This document shows, one piece after another, positions 25,302 through 33,155 of a DNA stretch of 64,000 bases. The notes under the pieces are model-generated. The model had not been told where the DNA came from. It saw nothing but the letters and a program-made list of their open reading frames with translations, and did not search any database. How positions within the stretch are numbered: the first letter of the stretch is position 1; every line of letters begins with the position of its first letter. The stretch is from the NCBI RefSeq assembly GCF_042647465.1, contig NZ_JBHRVN010000004.1. One strand, written 5' to 3'. The position numbers and the translations under genes are program-made. This stretch comes from Wagnerdoeblera intermedia (GTDB taxonomy: Bacteria; Pseudomonadota; Alphaproteobacteria; Rhodobacterales; Rhodobacteraceae).

Positions 25302-26639
25302 ATGCGTCTGTCCCGCTATTTCCTGCCCGTTCTGAAGGAAGACCCCAAAGAGGCGCAGATCGTCTCGCACCGCTATATGCTGCGGGCCGGTATGATCAAA
25401 CAGCAGTCGGCGGGGATTTACTCCTGGCTGCCGCTGGGCCTGCGGGTGCTCAACCGCATTCAGCAGATCGTTAATGAAGAACAGATCCGCGCCGGTCACG
25501 TTCCGGTTCTGATGCCGACCCTGCAATCGGCGGATCTCTGGCGCGAGAGCGGGCGTTACGACGCTTACGGCCCCGAGATGCTGCGCATCAAAGACCGCCA
25601 TGACCGTGAGATGCTCTATGGGCCGACCAACGAGGAAATGATCACGGATATGTTCCGTGCCCATGTCTCCTCCTATAAATCGCTGCCGTTGACGCTTTAT
25701 CAGATCCAGTGGAAATTCCGCGATGAGATGCGTCCGCGTTTCGGCGTGATGCGGGGCCGCGAGTTCCTGATGAAGGACGGCTATAACTTCGACCTCACCA
25801 AAGAGGACGCGCTGCACGCCTATAACCGCCATATGGTCAGCTACCTGCGCACCTATGAGCGCATGGGCCTGACGGCGATTCCGATGCGGGCCGATTCCGG
25901 CCCGATCGGCGGCGAAGATACCCATGAATTTCTGGTGCTCGCCCAGACGGGTGAGTCGGAAGTCTTCTATGATGCGCGCGTCACCGAGCTGAAACTGGGC
26001 GACCGCTCTGTTGATTATGACAACCGTGAGGAGGTGAAGGCCGTCTGTGACGAGTTCACCACCCTCTATGCGCGCACCGACGAGACCCATGATGAGGGGA
26101 TTTTCGCCGAAGTCCCCGAAGAGCACCGCAGGGTTGCACGCGGGATCGAGGTGGGTCAGATCTTCTACTTCGGCACCAAATACTCTGAGGCCATGGGCGC
26201 AACCGTGGTCAGCCCGGAAGGGAAGCAGATTCCGGTCGAGATGGGCTCGCATGGCATCGGCGTTTCGCGCCTGATCGGGGCGATCATCGAGGCCAGCCAC
26301 GACGATAAGGGCATCATCTGGCCCGAAGGCGTGACACCCTTCCCGGTGGGGATCGTCAACCTCAAGCAGGGTGATGCGGCCACCGATGCGGCCTGTGACG
26401 CGCTTTACAAAGGTCTGGCGGCAAAGGGTCTTGAGGCGCTTTACGATGACCGCGACGAACGGGCGGGGGCGAAATTCGCCACCATGGATCTGATCGGTCT
26501 GCCCTGGCGCATCACCGTCGGTCCGCGCGGTCTGGCCAATGGCGTGGTCGAAGTCACCAGCCGTCGTACCGGTCTTTCCGAAGAGATGTCGGCGGAAGCT
26601 GCCATTGCGAAGATCGCTGCGATCTACGAAAACATCTGA
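25302..26639 (+). CDS. proS: Prolyl-tRNA synthetase (short alphaproteobacterial type)
   Basis: The 445-residue class II synthetase charges tRNA(Pro). Motif 2 is around KFRDEMRPRFGVMRGREFLMKD and motif 3 is GSHGIGVSRLIGAIIE. The anticodon-binding domain lies at about 340-445 (FPVGIVNL, ALYDDRDERAGAKF). The editing INS domain of the long bacterial form is missing, which is normal for alphaproteobacterial ProS. The start at 25302 gives the conserved MRLSRYFLPVLKEDP N terminus; the longer in-frame extension is antisense to the permease gene and not real. A strong terminator follows. Confidence 0.96.
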   Translation: MRLSRYFLPVLKEDPKEAQIVSHRYMLRAGMIKQQSAGIYSWLPLGLRVLNRIQQIVNEEQIRAGHVPVLMPTLQSADLWRESGRYDAYGPEMLRIKDRHDREMLYGPTNEEMITDMFRAHVSSYKSLPLTLYQIQWKFRDEMRPRFGVMRGREFLMKDGYNFDLTKEDALHAYNRHMVSYLRTYERMGLTAIPMRADSGPIGGEDTHEFLVLAQTGESEVFYDARVTELKLGDRSVDYDNREEVKAVCDEFTTLYARTDETHDEGIFAEVPEEHRRVARGIEVGQIFYFGTKYSEAMGATVVSPEGKQIPVEMGSHGIGVSRLIGAIIEASHDDKGIIWPEGVTPFPVGIVNLKQGDAATDAACDALYKGLAAKGLEALYDDRDERAGAKFATMDLIGLPWRITVGPRGLANGVVEVTSRRTGLSEEMSAEAAIAKIAAIYENI

Positions 26640-26670
26640 GGTTTCGGGATACAACCCTGAGGTGAATCGG

Positions 26671-26696
26671 AAAGAGGGGTGCCAGCCCCTCTTTTT
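26671..26696 (+). terminator. Intrinsic terminator of proS
   Basis: AAAGAGGGG pairs with CCCCTCTTT across a six-base loop, with a five-T run at the end of the stem, 32 bases past the proS stop. Confidence 0.88.
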
Positions 26697-26779
26697 GCTG
26701 GAGTCACCAGGGAATTGGATGCAAATTTGAAACAAATTCCGCCGATACGCGGGATTTCACCTGCATTTTAGCGACAGTC

Positions 26780-26815
26780 TTGACGCAGAACGCTCCGAAG
26801 AGGACACTTTGTCCT
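26780..26815 (+). promoter_or_regulatory. TTGACG box plus 15-bp hyphenated palindrome
   Basis: TTGACG (26780-26785) is followed 15 bases later by AGGACA-CTT-TGTCCT (26801-26815), a perfect inverted repeat sitting where the -10 region should be. It precedes the small membrane protein gene by about 70 bases. Candidate repressible promoter; the regulator is unknown. Confidence 0.35.
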
Positions 26816-26883
26816 GTGGAGATGCTGCCCCTCGTCTTCGTCCTGTGCAATCATTCCGTGAAACGGGCTTAAGGTATTCGTCA

Positions 26884-27129
26884 ATGGCAGGCGTTTTTGT
26901 CATCTTCGCTTCTCTGATCGGCTTCGCCGGATCGCTGACGCTCTGGGCCCTGGGAATGGGTCTGATGGCGTCAGTTCTGACCGGCTATGGCCTGTCAGCC
27001 GTTGCCTGCTCTGCGCTTGTCCTGCGACAGGCGCGGCGCATCGGCGACCGGCCGGGCGAAGACTTCAGCGCCTACCGCGGCGCAGAGGGGCTTCGCAGCG
27101 AGCCCCGTGCAGTGCCCCTGCGTCACTGA
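26884..27129 (+). CDS. Small two-helix membrane protein
   Basis: An 81-residue protein with two hydrophobic helices (VFVIFASLIGFAGSLTLWAL at about 4-24 and GLMASVLTGYGLSAVACSALVL at about 26-47) and a short basic cytoplasmic tail. No family is recognised. AAGG lies a little upstream of the ATG. It sits alone between the proS terminator and the lol operon, with its own promoter-like region. Function unknown. Confidence 0.55.
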   Translation: MAGVFVIFASLIGFAGSLTLWALGMGLMASVLTGYGLSAVACSALVLRQARRIGDRPGEDFSAYRGAEGLRSEPRAVPLRH

Positions 27130-27287
27130 GGCTCCGCCGTCGCAGAGGCGACAGGCATCGGGCGAAAGGCAGTCTGTTCGCGGCCGTTTCGATCGCGCTG
27201 TGAGCGCTGATCCGCCATTTTCGGCCTTTTCCGGTTCCCGCTCGCGCAGCTGTCATATCTCTGCGTCGCCAGTCCTTCCCTGCAGCC

Positions 27288-27316
27288 TTGACCTTTCGGA
27301 CAGGCCTGTCAATGGT
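27288..27316 (+). promoter_or_regulatory. Candidate lol operon promoter with palindromic spacer
   Basis: TTGACC (27288-27293) and AATGGT (27311-27316) are 17 bases apart. The last 12 bases of the spacer form the perfect palindrome GACAGGCCTGTC (27299-27310). The lolC start follows 26 bases later. Confidence 0.4.
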
Positions 27317-27341
27317 GCCGCAGGTCTGACCGGAGGGACAT

Positions 27342-28631
27342 TTGGCTAATCGTACCGCGCCGTTTTCGCGTTTCGAATGGATGGTTGCCTGGCGCTATAT
27401 GCGGGGCATCGGGGCTGATGGCGGGGTCTCCGTCGTTACCATCATCTCTCTCCTGGGCATTACGCTGGCTGTCTTTGCGCTGGTCGCAACACTCGCCGTG
27501 CGCTCGGGTTTCCGGACGGAATTTGTCGACACCATCCTCGGGGCCAATGCCCATGTGACGGTCTATCATGCCGCGCGCTCCACGCCTGAAGGCGGCTTGC
27601 AGCGTGGCATTCCCGATTATCAGGCCGAGGCAGAGCGGCTGTCGCAGGTCGCGGGGGTCACCCGTGCCGCGCCGCTGATCCGTGGCCAGATCATGGCCAA
27701 TGCCAATGGCCGCAATGCCGGAGCAGAGGTTTTCGGGATCACCCTTGAAGATCTCAAGGGCATTCCCCGCGTCGCAGGCGATGAGGCCACGCTGGAAGGC
27801 GATCTCTCGCGCTTTGACGAAGGGGTGGCAATCGGCTCAGGCGTGGCGCGGGAGCTGGGGGTTATGGTTGGTGACCGCGTCCGGCTTATTTCTCCCGACG
27901 GGGTGAAGACAGCCTTTGGCACCTCGCCCAGGGTCAGCGCCTATGAGGTGGTGGCGATCTTCACCGCCGGGCGCTATGACATCGACCGCACGCGGATTTA
28001 CATGCCTTTTGCCGAAGCGCAGAGCTATTTCAACCGCGAAGGATTTGCGGATGAGATCGAGGTGATGGTCCGCGATCCCGATAAGGTCGATGAGATGTCC
28101 CCCGCCCTTCTCGGGGCCGCCGGAGACGGGGCCCTGCTCTGGTCCTGGCGCGACAGTTCCGGTGCCTTTCTGAGGGCGCTGAGCGTGGAGGACAATGTGA
28201 TGTTCATCATCCTGTCGATCCTCGTGCTGATCGCCTCGCTCAATATCATCGCGGGTCTGATCATGCTGGTGCGCACGAAAAGCCGGGCGATCGGGATCCT
28301 GCGCACCATGGGGCTGACCGAAGGCGCCGTGCTGCGGATCTTCTTCCTTTGCGGTGTGGCCACCGGCGTGACCGGGACGGCACTGGGGCTGTTTCTCGGG
28401 GTGATGTTCGTCGTCAATATCGACTTCATTTTCGCGGTTGTGAATGGTGTCGGCGATGGCGGGGTCTGGGATCCGGCGATCCGTGGGATTTATGCGCTGC
28501 CGGCTGAATTGCGGCTCGTGGATGTTGTTAAGGCGGCGGCATTATCCTTGGGGCTGTCCTTTGTTGTCACGCTGCCGCCCGCATGGCGCGCAGCGCGGAT
28601 GAACCCGGTGGAGGCTTTGCGTCATGAGTGA
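27342..28631 (+). CDS. lolC: Lipoprotein-releasing ABC transporter permease LolC/LolE
   Basis: The 429-residue MacB/FtsX-type permease has one N-terminal helix (VSVVTIISLLGITLAVFALVAT), a large periplasmic domain (about 50-260) and three C-terminal helices starting at VEDNVMFIILSILVLIASLNIIAGLIMLV. AIGILRTMGLTEG is the cytoplasmic coupling region contacting LolD. The protein extracts lipoproteins from the inner membrane for delivery to LolA. The start codon is TTG with GGAGG five bases upstream. Only one permease gene is present, as in alphaproteobacteria where a LolF-like homodimer serves both LolC and LolE roles. It overlaps lolD by eight bases. Confidence 0.92.
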   Translation: MANRTAPFSRFEWMVAWRYMRGIGADGGVSVVTIISLLGITLAVFALVATLAVRSGFRTEFVDTILGANAHVTVYHAARSTPEGGLQRGIPDYQAEAERLSQVAGVTRAAPLIRGQIMANANGRNAGAEVFGITLEDLKGIPRVAGDEATLEGDLSRFDEGVAIGSGVARELGVMVGDRVRLISPDGVKTAFGTSPRVSAYEVVAIFTAGRYDIDRTRIYMPFAEAQSYFNREGFADEIEVMVRDPDKVDEMSPALLGAAGDGALLWSWRDSSGAFLRALSVEDNVMFIILSILVLIASLNIIAGLIMLVRTKSRAIGILRTMGLTEGAVLRIFFLCGVATGVTGTALGLFLGVMFVVNIDFIFAVVNGVGDGGVWDPAIRGIYALPAELRLVDVVKAAALSLGLSFVVTLPPAWRAARMNPVEALRHE

Positions 28632-29307
28632 GATCGTTCTGAGCCTCTCGGGGATCACCAAGACCTATAATCCCGGAAAACCTGCCGCGGTTGAGGTGTT
28701 GCGGGGCGTGAATCTGGAGCTGCCGCGCGGCCAGGTTGTGGCGCTGGTGGCGCCCTCGGGCTCTGGTAAATCGACGCTTCTGCATATTGCCGGGCTTCTG
28801 GATGAGGCTGAAAGCGGGCAGGTGGTGATCGCGGGCCAGGATGCGGGCCGTCTGTCCGATCGGGCGCGGACGGAGATCCGCCGGGCGGAGGTGGGGTTTA
28901 TCTATCAGTTCCACCATCTGCTGCCGGAGTTCACCGCGCTGGAAAACGTCATGCTGCCGCAGCTGGCCAATGGCGCCTCCGGCGGGGCTGCCAAAGCGCG
29001 GGCGCTGGAACTTTTGGGGCGGGTCGGGCTTTCGGCACGGGCCGGCCACCGGCCGGCGCAGCTTTCGGGCGGTGAGGCGCAGCGGGTGGCGTTTTGCCGG
29101 GCGCTGGCCAATGGGCCGAAGCTTCTGCTTGCCGATGAGCCGACGGGCAATCTTGATCCGGCAACGTCGGATCAGGTCTTTGGCGTTCTGATGGAGATCG
29201 TGCGCGAGACCGGGCTTTCGGCGCTGATCGCGACCCATAACTTTGAGCTTGCCGCGCGTATGGACCGGGTGGTGAAGCTTGAAAACGGGGTGGTGACGGA
29301 GGGATGA
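28624..29307 (+). CDS. lolD: Lipoprotein-releasing ABC transporter ATPase LolD
   Basis: The 227-residue ATPase has Walker A APSGSGKST, the Q-loop YQFHHLLPEF with its Lol-type LLPEFTALENV continuation, signature LSGGEAQR, Walker B LLLADEPTGNLDP and the switch histidine in ATHNFELA. The start overlaps the permease stop as ATGAGTGA, giving translational coupling. It powers lipoprotein release. The hairpin repeat at 29351-29414 follows and could terminate the operon. Confidence 0.95.
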   Translation: MSEIVLSLSGITKTYNPGKPAAVEVLRGVNLELPRGQVVALVAPSGSGKSTLLHIAGLLDEAESGQVVIAGQDAGRLSDRARTEIRRAEVGFIYQFHHLLPEFTALENVMLPQLANGASGGAAKARALELLGRVGLSARAGHRPAQLSGGEAQRVAFCRALANGPKLLLADEPTGNLDPATSDQVFGVLMEIVRETGLSALIATHNFELAARMDRVVKLENGVVTEG

Positions 29308-29350
29308 GCGCGGGCTGTGCTCAGCCGTTACCGGTTTTTTTAAGTTGAGA

Positions 29351-29414
29351 GCGCCGGGGAGGGCTGCCTGCCCTCCCCGGACCCCGCCCGGGAGTATTTG
29401 GAAAAAGCCAAAGC
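29351..29414 (+). repeat. Intergenic hairpin-plus-tail repeat, copy A
   Basis: A perfect 11-bp stem (CCGGGGAGGGC with GCCCTCCCCGG, five-base loop) leads into a tail CCGGACCCC...GGAGTATTTGGAAAAAGCCAAAGC. The same order, hairpin then CCGGACCCCGGAGTATTT...AAAGCCAAAGC, occurs at 35408-35460. It lies between lolD and tgt and probably acts as an RNA hairpin or terminator. Confidence 0.6.
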
Positions 29415-29432
29415 CGGGCGGGGCCTTCAGGC

Positions 29433-30563
29433 TCAGAGCGGGTCGATATCGCCTTCGGCGCGTTTGGCGTGGAAATCGGCGACGAAGGCTTTGAGGTTTT
29501 GGGCCTCAATCGCGTCGCGCAGGCCCTGCATCAGGTCCTGATAGTAGTGCAGGTTGTGCCAGGTCAGCAGCATCGAGCCGATGATCTCCTGCGCGCGGAT
29601 GACATGGTGCAGATAGCCGCGCGAATAGTTGCGGCAGGCCGGGCAGCTGCAGTTTTCATCGAGCGGGCGCGGGTCGTCCTGGTGGCGGGCATTGCGCAGA
29701 TTGACCTGGCCGCGGCGGGTCCACCCTTGGGCGGTGCGGCCCGAGCGCGAGGGCAGCACGCAGTCCATCATATCGATGCCGCGCTCAACGGCGCCGACGA
29801 TATCATCGGGTTTGCCGACGCCCATCAGGTAGCGCGGTTTGTCCTCAGGCAGGAAGCCGGGGGCGTAATTCAGCACATCGAACATCGCTTCCTGGCCTTC
29901 GCCGACGGCGAGGCCGCCGACGGCATAGCCGTCAAAGCCGATGGATTTGAGTTTTTCCGCCGATTCCTCGCGCAGATCGCGGGTGACGCCGCCCTGCATG
30001 ATGCCGAAAAGCGCATGCCCCGGGCGATCGCCGAAGGCGTCGCGCGAGCGTTGTGCCCAGCGCATTGAGAGGCGCATGGATTTTGCCACCTCAGCTTCCG
30101 TCGCGGGCAGGGCGGGGCATTCGTCGAAGCACATGACGATGTCAGAGCCGAGGAGCTTTTGAATCTCCATCGAGCGTTCGGGGGTGAGGACGTGTTTTGA
30201 GCCGTCGTAATGGCTGCGGAACGTCACGCCCTCTTCGGTGAGTTTTCTGAGCGAAGAGAGCGACATGACCTGAAAACCGCCGCTGTCGGTGAGGATCGGG
30301 CGTTCCCAGTTCATGAATTTGTGCAGACCGCCAAGGCGGGCCACCCGTTCGGCGCCGGGGCGCAGCATCAGGTGGTAGGTATTGCCCAGAAGAATATCCG
30401 CACCGGTGGCCCGCACGGAGTCGGGCATCATGGCCTTGACCGTGGCAGCGGTGCCGACAGGCATGAAGGCGGGGGTGCGGATTTCGCCGCGGGTGGTATG
30501 GATGACCCCTGTCCGGGCTGCGCCATCGGTGGCTTTGAGCGTAAATCCGAAGCCTTCGGCCAT
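29433..30563 (-). CDS. tgt: tRNA-guanine transglycosylase
   Basis: The 376-residue enzyme exchanges guanine 34 of GUN-anticodon tRNAs for preQ1 in queuosine synthesis. It has the active-site DSGGFQVMSL with catalytic Asp near 92, SHYDGSKHVLTPE, the second aspartate region RGIDMMDCVLPSRSGR, and the zinc site CSCPACRNYSRGYLHHVI. GGAG lies eight bases before the ATG at 30563; the much longer in-frame upstream extension is antisense to sufT/sufA and is rejected. It is divergent from sufT. Confidence 0.96.
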   Translation of the reverse strand: MAEGFGFTLKATDGAARTGVIHTTRGEIRTPAFMPVGTAATVKAMMPDSVRATGADILLGNTYHLMLRPGAERVARLGGLHKFMNWERPILTDSGGFQVMSLSSLRKLTEEGVTFRSHYDGSKHVLTPERSMEIQKLLGSDIVMCFDECPALPATEAEVAKSMRLSMRWAQRSRDAFGDRPGHALFGIMQGGVTRDLREESAEKLKSIGFDGYAVGGLAVGEGQEAMFDVLNYAPGFLPEDKPRYLMGVGKPDDIVGAVERGIDMMDCVLPSRSGRTAQGWTRRGQVNLRNARHQDDPRPLDENCSCPACRNYSRGYLHHVIRAQEIIGSMLLTWHNLHYYQDLMQGLRDAIEAQNLKAFVADFHAKRAEGDIDPL

Positions 30564-30667
30564 GGGGTGTCTCCAGAATGATCCAAACGGGCCTTCCATA
30601 CAGGTCCCGCAGGTCCGGGCGCAAGGTGACAGCGCGTCCCGCCGATGGCTGATTTTCCCCCTGGCAC

Positions 30668-30695
30668 TGGACGTTCCTGAGTAAAATCCTATATC
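30668..30695 (+). promoter_or_regulatory. Candidate sufT-sufA promoter
   Basis: TGGACG and TATATC are separated by 16 bases, about 40 bases upstream of the sufT ATG. A CCTGA...TCAGG inverted repeat (30676-30698) overlaps the -10 box. Confidence 0.35.
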
Positions 30696-30734
30696 AGGGT
30701 CAGGATATTCACCGACTGCCGGGACGGATCTGCC

Positions 30735-31100
30735 ATGAGCACTCAATCGACCGATCTTTTGGAAGGCGAGCCGCTGATCCGGCCTTCGTCCACCGAGCAT
30801 CCGCTCTATGAGTCGGTGGTCGAGGCCTGTCGCACGGTTTTTGATCCGGAAATCCCGGTGAACATCTATGATCTGGGCCTGGTCTATACGATCTCCATCG
30901 ATGCGGAGAACGCGGTTGAGATCATGATGACCCTGACCGCGCCGGGCTGCCCGGTGGCGGGGGAGATGCCGGGCTGGGTGGCCGATGCGGTCAATGCCGT
31001 GCCGGGTGTGAAGCAGGTTGACGTAGGCATGACCTTCGATCCGCCCTGGGGCATGGATATGATGTCCGATGAGGCGCGGCTCGAACTTGGGTTTATGTGA
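30735..31100 (+). CDS. sufT: SufT-like Fe-S assembly protein (DUF59/MIP18)
   Basis: The 121-residue protein contains the DUF59 core, VFDPEIPVNIYDLGLVYTI at about 38-56, then MTLTAPGCPVAGEMP with the conserved cysteine and FDPPWGMDMMSDEARLELG at the end. SufT proteins help maturation of Fe-S proteins, probably as carrier or adaptor. It is followed after nine bases by sufA, so the two form a small operon apart from the main SUF cluster about 4 kb away. Confidence 0.88.
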   Translation: MSTQSTDLLEGEPLIRPSSTEHPLYESVVEACRTVFDPEIPVNIYDLGLVYTISIDAENAVEIMMTLTAPGCPVAGEMPGWVADAVNAVPGVKQVDVGMTFDPPWGMDMMSDEARLELGFM

Positions 31101-31109
31101 GGACCCCTG

Positions 31110-31472
31110 ATGTTTGGCATTCCGGGAAAAGCGGCTGTGACGCTGACGCCGTCGGCGGCAAAACAGATCGCGAAGCTGATGGCGCGTGACGGCTCTCAGG
31201 GGCTGCGCATCGGCGTCAAAAAGGGCGGCTGTGCGGGGATGGAATACACCATGGACTATGTGTCTGAGGTGAACCCGCTCGATGAGGTCGTCGAGCAGGA
31301 TGGCGCGCGGGTGCTGATTGCGCCCATGGCACAGATGTTTCTGATCGGCACCGAGATCGATTATGAGGTCTCGCTGCTGGAGAGCGGGTTTAAGTTCCGC
31401 AACCCCAATGTGATCGACAGCTGCGGCTGTGGCGAGTCGGTGAAGTTTGAGGAAGCGCCCGCGCGTCTCTGA
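31110..31472 (+). CDS. sufA: A-type Fe-S carrier protein SufA/ErpA-like
   Basis: The 120-residue HesB/IscA-fold protein has the three ligand cysteines in KKGGCAGMEY (Cys41) and DSCGCGES (Cys105, Cys107). It receives Fe-S clusters from the SufBCD scaffold and hands them to apoproteins. The partner SufT is directly upstream. Whether it is orthologous to SufA, IscA or ErpA cannot be settled from sequence alone; SufA is chosen from the SUF context. Confidence 0.9.
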   Translation: MFGIPGKAAVTLTPSAAKQIAKLMARDGSQGLRIGVKKGGCAGMEYTMDYVSEVNPLDEVVEQDGARVLIAPMAQMFLIGTEIDYEVSLLESGFKFRNPNVIDSCGCGESVKFEEAPARL

Positions 31473-31498
31473 CCGGCGTCTCCCCGGCGGGAGTTTGC

Positions 31499-31524
31499 AA
31501 AAGCGCCCTCTCGGGGCGCTTTTC
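31499..31524 (+). terminator. Intrinsic terminator of sufT-sufA
   Basis: AAAAGCGCCC pairs with GGGCGCTTTT (10 bp, five-base loop), with further Ts after one C. It begins 27 bases after the sufA stop. Confidence 0.88.
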
Positions 31525-31592
31525 TTTATCCGGTCTTTGGAAGGGCAGACCTGTGATCTCACAGACGCTGTCGCGGCTCGCCCGAGCGGGGA

Positions 31593-32210
31593 TTACCCAT
31601 CCGGGGCAATGACACCGAGGCCGCGCAGGTAGATCCCGATGCCGCTTTCCAGAAGGTCCTCGGCCGCGAAGGGGCTTCGCGGGTTTGCGGGGTTTCGGGT
31701 ATGCAGCTCGACGATGCCGTGGCTCAGTGCCTGAATATGGGCGGCGAACATCGCAGGCGGCGGGCGGCGATGTTCGGGGATCGCGGCCGCCAGCGCCTCG
31801 GCACCCTGGAGGAGGGGGGTTTGAGCGCGGCGTGCGGTCTGGCTTAACTCCGGCCAGGCAGACAGGCTGAGGCCGCTTTCAAACATCGCCATGTAATGCG
31901 CCGGAAAGCGCCGCGCGAAGGCGAGATAGGCGCGGCCCGTCGCCTCAAAGCCTGCAAGCACCGAGGGTGCGCCGCCGTTCCAGGCGTGCTCCATCAGATC
32001 ACCGAAGATCTCAAAGCCCTGCCGCGCGACCTCCGCCAGCAGATCCTCGCGGCCCTGGAAATGGCGATAGACCGCCGCCGGGGTGACCCCTGCGGCTTTT
32101 GCGGCTTCTGACAGGGTGAAGCCCTGGGGGCCGTTTTTCTCAATCAGATCGAGGCTTGCGGTGACCAGCGCCTGGCGCAGGTTGCCGTGGTGATAGCCCG
32201 CTTTAGCCAT
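31593..32210 (-). CDS. TetR/AcrR family transcriptional regulator
   Basis: A 205-residue regulator. The N-terminal HTH is FTLSEAAKAAGVTPAAVYRHFQGREDLLAEVA (about 31-62), the standard TetR DNA-binding motif with YRHF. The C-terminal ligand domain is helical, with the WHG-type YLAFARRFPAHYMAMFES. The ATG overlaps the ppk2 stop by eight bases (ATGGCTAA), so it is made together with the polyphosphate kinase and may autoregulate that unit. The ligand is unknown. Confidence 0.9.
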   Translation of the reverse strand: MAKAGYHHGNLRQALVTASLDLIEKNGPQGFTLSEAAKAAGVTPAAVYRHFQGREDLLAEVARQGFEIFGDLMEHAWNGGAPSVLAGFEATGRAYLAFARRFPAHYMAMFESGLSLSAWPELSQTARRAQTPLLQGAEALAAAIPEHRRPPPAMFAAHIQALSHGIVELHTRNPANPRSPFAAEDLLESGIGIYLRGLGVIAPDG

Positions 32211-33087
32211 GCCGCAGGTCCGGGTCCGAGACGATCAGCGGGTCGGGCGCGCCGATGGCTGCCTCATCTTTGCCCTCAAACTCCATGCGGTGCAGGATGG
32301 TCTGCATGGCGGCGATGCGCGCGCGGCGCTTGTCGTCTGAGCGAATGATCGTCCAGGGCGCTTCAGGGATATGGCTTCTGCGCAGCATCTCGCGGATTGC
32401 GGCGGTGTAATCTTCCCAGCGGTGCAGCCCTTCGGCGTCAATGGCGCTCAGCTTCCACTGTTTGAGCGGGTCACGCTCGCGGTCAATCATGCGGCGCAAC
32501 TGCTCGGCGCGGCCGACATTGAGCCAGATTTTGACGAGGGTGATGTTTTCATCGGCGAGCGTTTCCTCAAAGCCGGGTTGCTGGCGGAAGAAATGCTCGC
32601 GCTGCTCGGGTGTGCAGAAGCCGAAGACATGTTCCACCACGGCGCGATTGTACCAGGAGCGGTCAAAGAAGACCATTTCGCCCGCCGCCGGAAGCCAGTC
32701 GATATAGCGCTGGAAATACCACTGAGTGGCCTCGCGCTCGGTGGGTTTGGGCAAAGCGACGACGGTCGCGTGGCGCGGGTTGAGGTTTTCGGTGACGGTG
32801 CGGATGGTGCCGCCTTTGCCGGCGGCATCGCGGCCCTCAAAAAGCACGACAAGCCGCCGCCCGCTCTGGCGCAGATCATTCTGCAGCCGCACCATCTGGA
32901 TCTGCAGCGGCAGCATCTGCGCGTTATAGGCCGCTTTCTCAAGCCCCTGGCGATAGGGGAAGCTGGCGTCGAGAATGTCGTTCTTTTTCGCGTTCTTCAG
33001 GGCCTCGCGGATCGCGGCGGGGGCCTCTGTTTCGGCGTAGCGGCTGATGGCACCGTCAAGGGGCAGAGCGGGGGAGGGACGCGTCAT
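32203..33087 (-). CDS. ppk2: Polyphosphate kinase 2
   Basis: The 294-residue enzyme transfers phosphate between polyphosphate and nucleotides. It has Walker A FEGRDAAGKGG (about 83-93), the lid-like ALPKPTEREATQWYFQRY, and Walker B VFFDRSWYNRAVVEHV (about 138-153). The single-domain length and KNAKKNDILDA N terminus suggest a class I (nucleoside diphosphate) enzyme, which is inference. It is co-transcribed with a TetR gene whose start overlaps its stop. ppk1-ppx lies about 8 kb away. Confidence 0.94.
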   Translation of the reverse strand: MTRPSPALPLDGAISRYAETEAPAAIREALKNAKKNDILDASFPYRQGLEKAAYNAQMLPLQIQMVRLQNDLRQSGRRLVVLFEGRDAAGKGGTIRTVTENLNPRHATVVALPKPTEREATQWYFQRYIDWLPAAGEMVFFDRSWYNRAVVEHVFGFCTPEQREHFFRQQPGFEETLADENITLVKIWLNVGRAEQLRRMIDRERDPLKQWKLSAIDAEGLHRWEDYTAAIREMLRRSHIPEAPWTIIRSDDKRRARIAAMQTILHRMEFEGKDEAAIGAPDPLIVSDPDLRHG

Positions 33088-33155
33088 GGGGATCTCCGGG
33101 CAGTGGCGGCCAGTATCGCCCGCTGCCCGGAAAGTGCAATGGGCCAGCCCCGGTC

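Noticed and set aside
25284..26735. 483-codon minus-strand frame opposite proS
   Set aside because: Shadow of proS; His/Arg-rich without family resemblance.
30564..31562. N-terminal extension of tgt by 333 codons
   Set aside because: It is antisense to sufT and sufA, and the conserved Tgt start with its GGAG site is at 30563.
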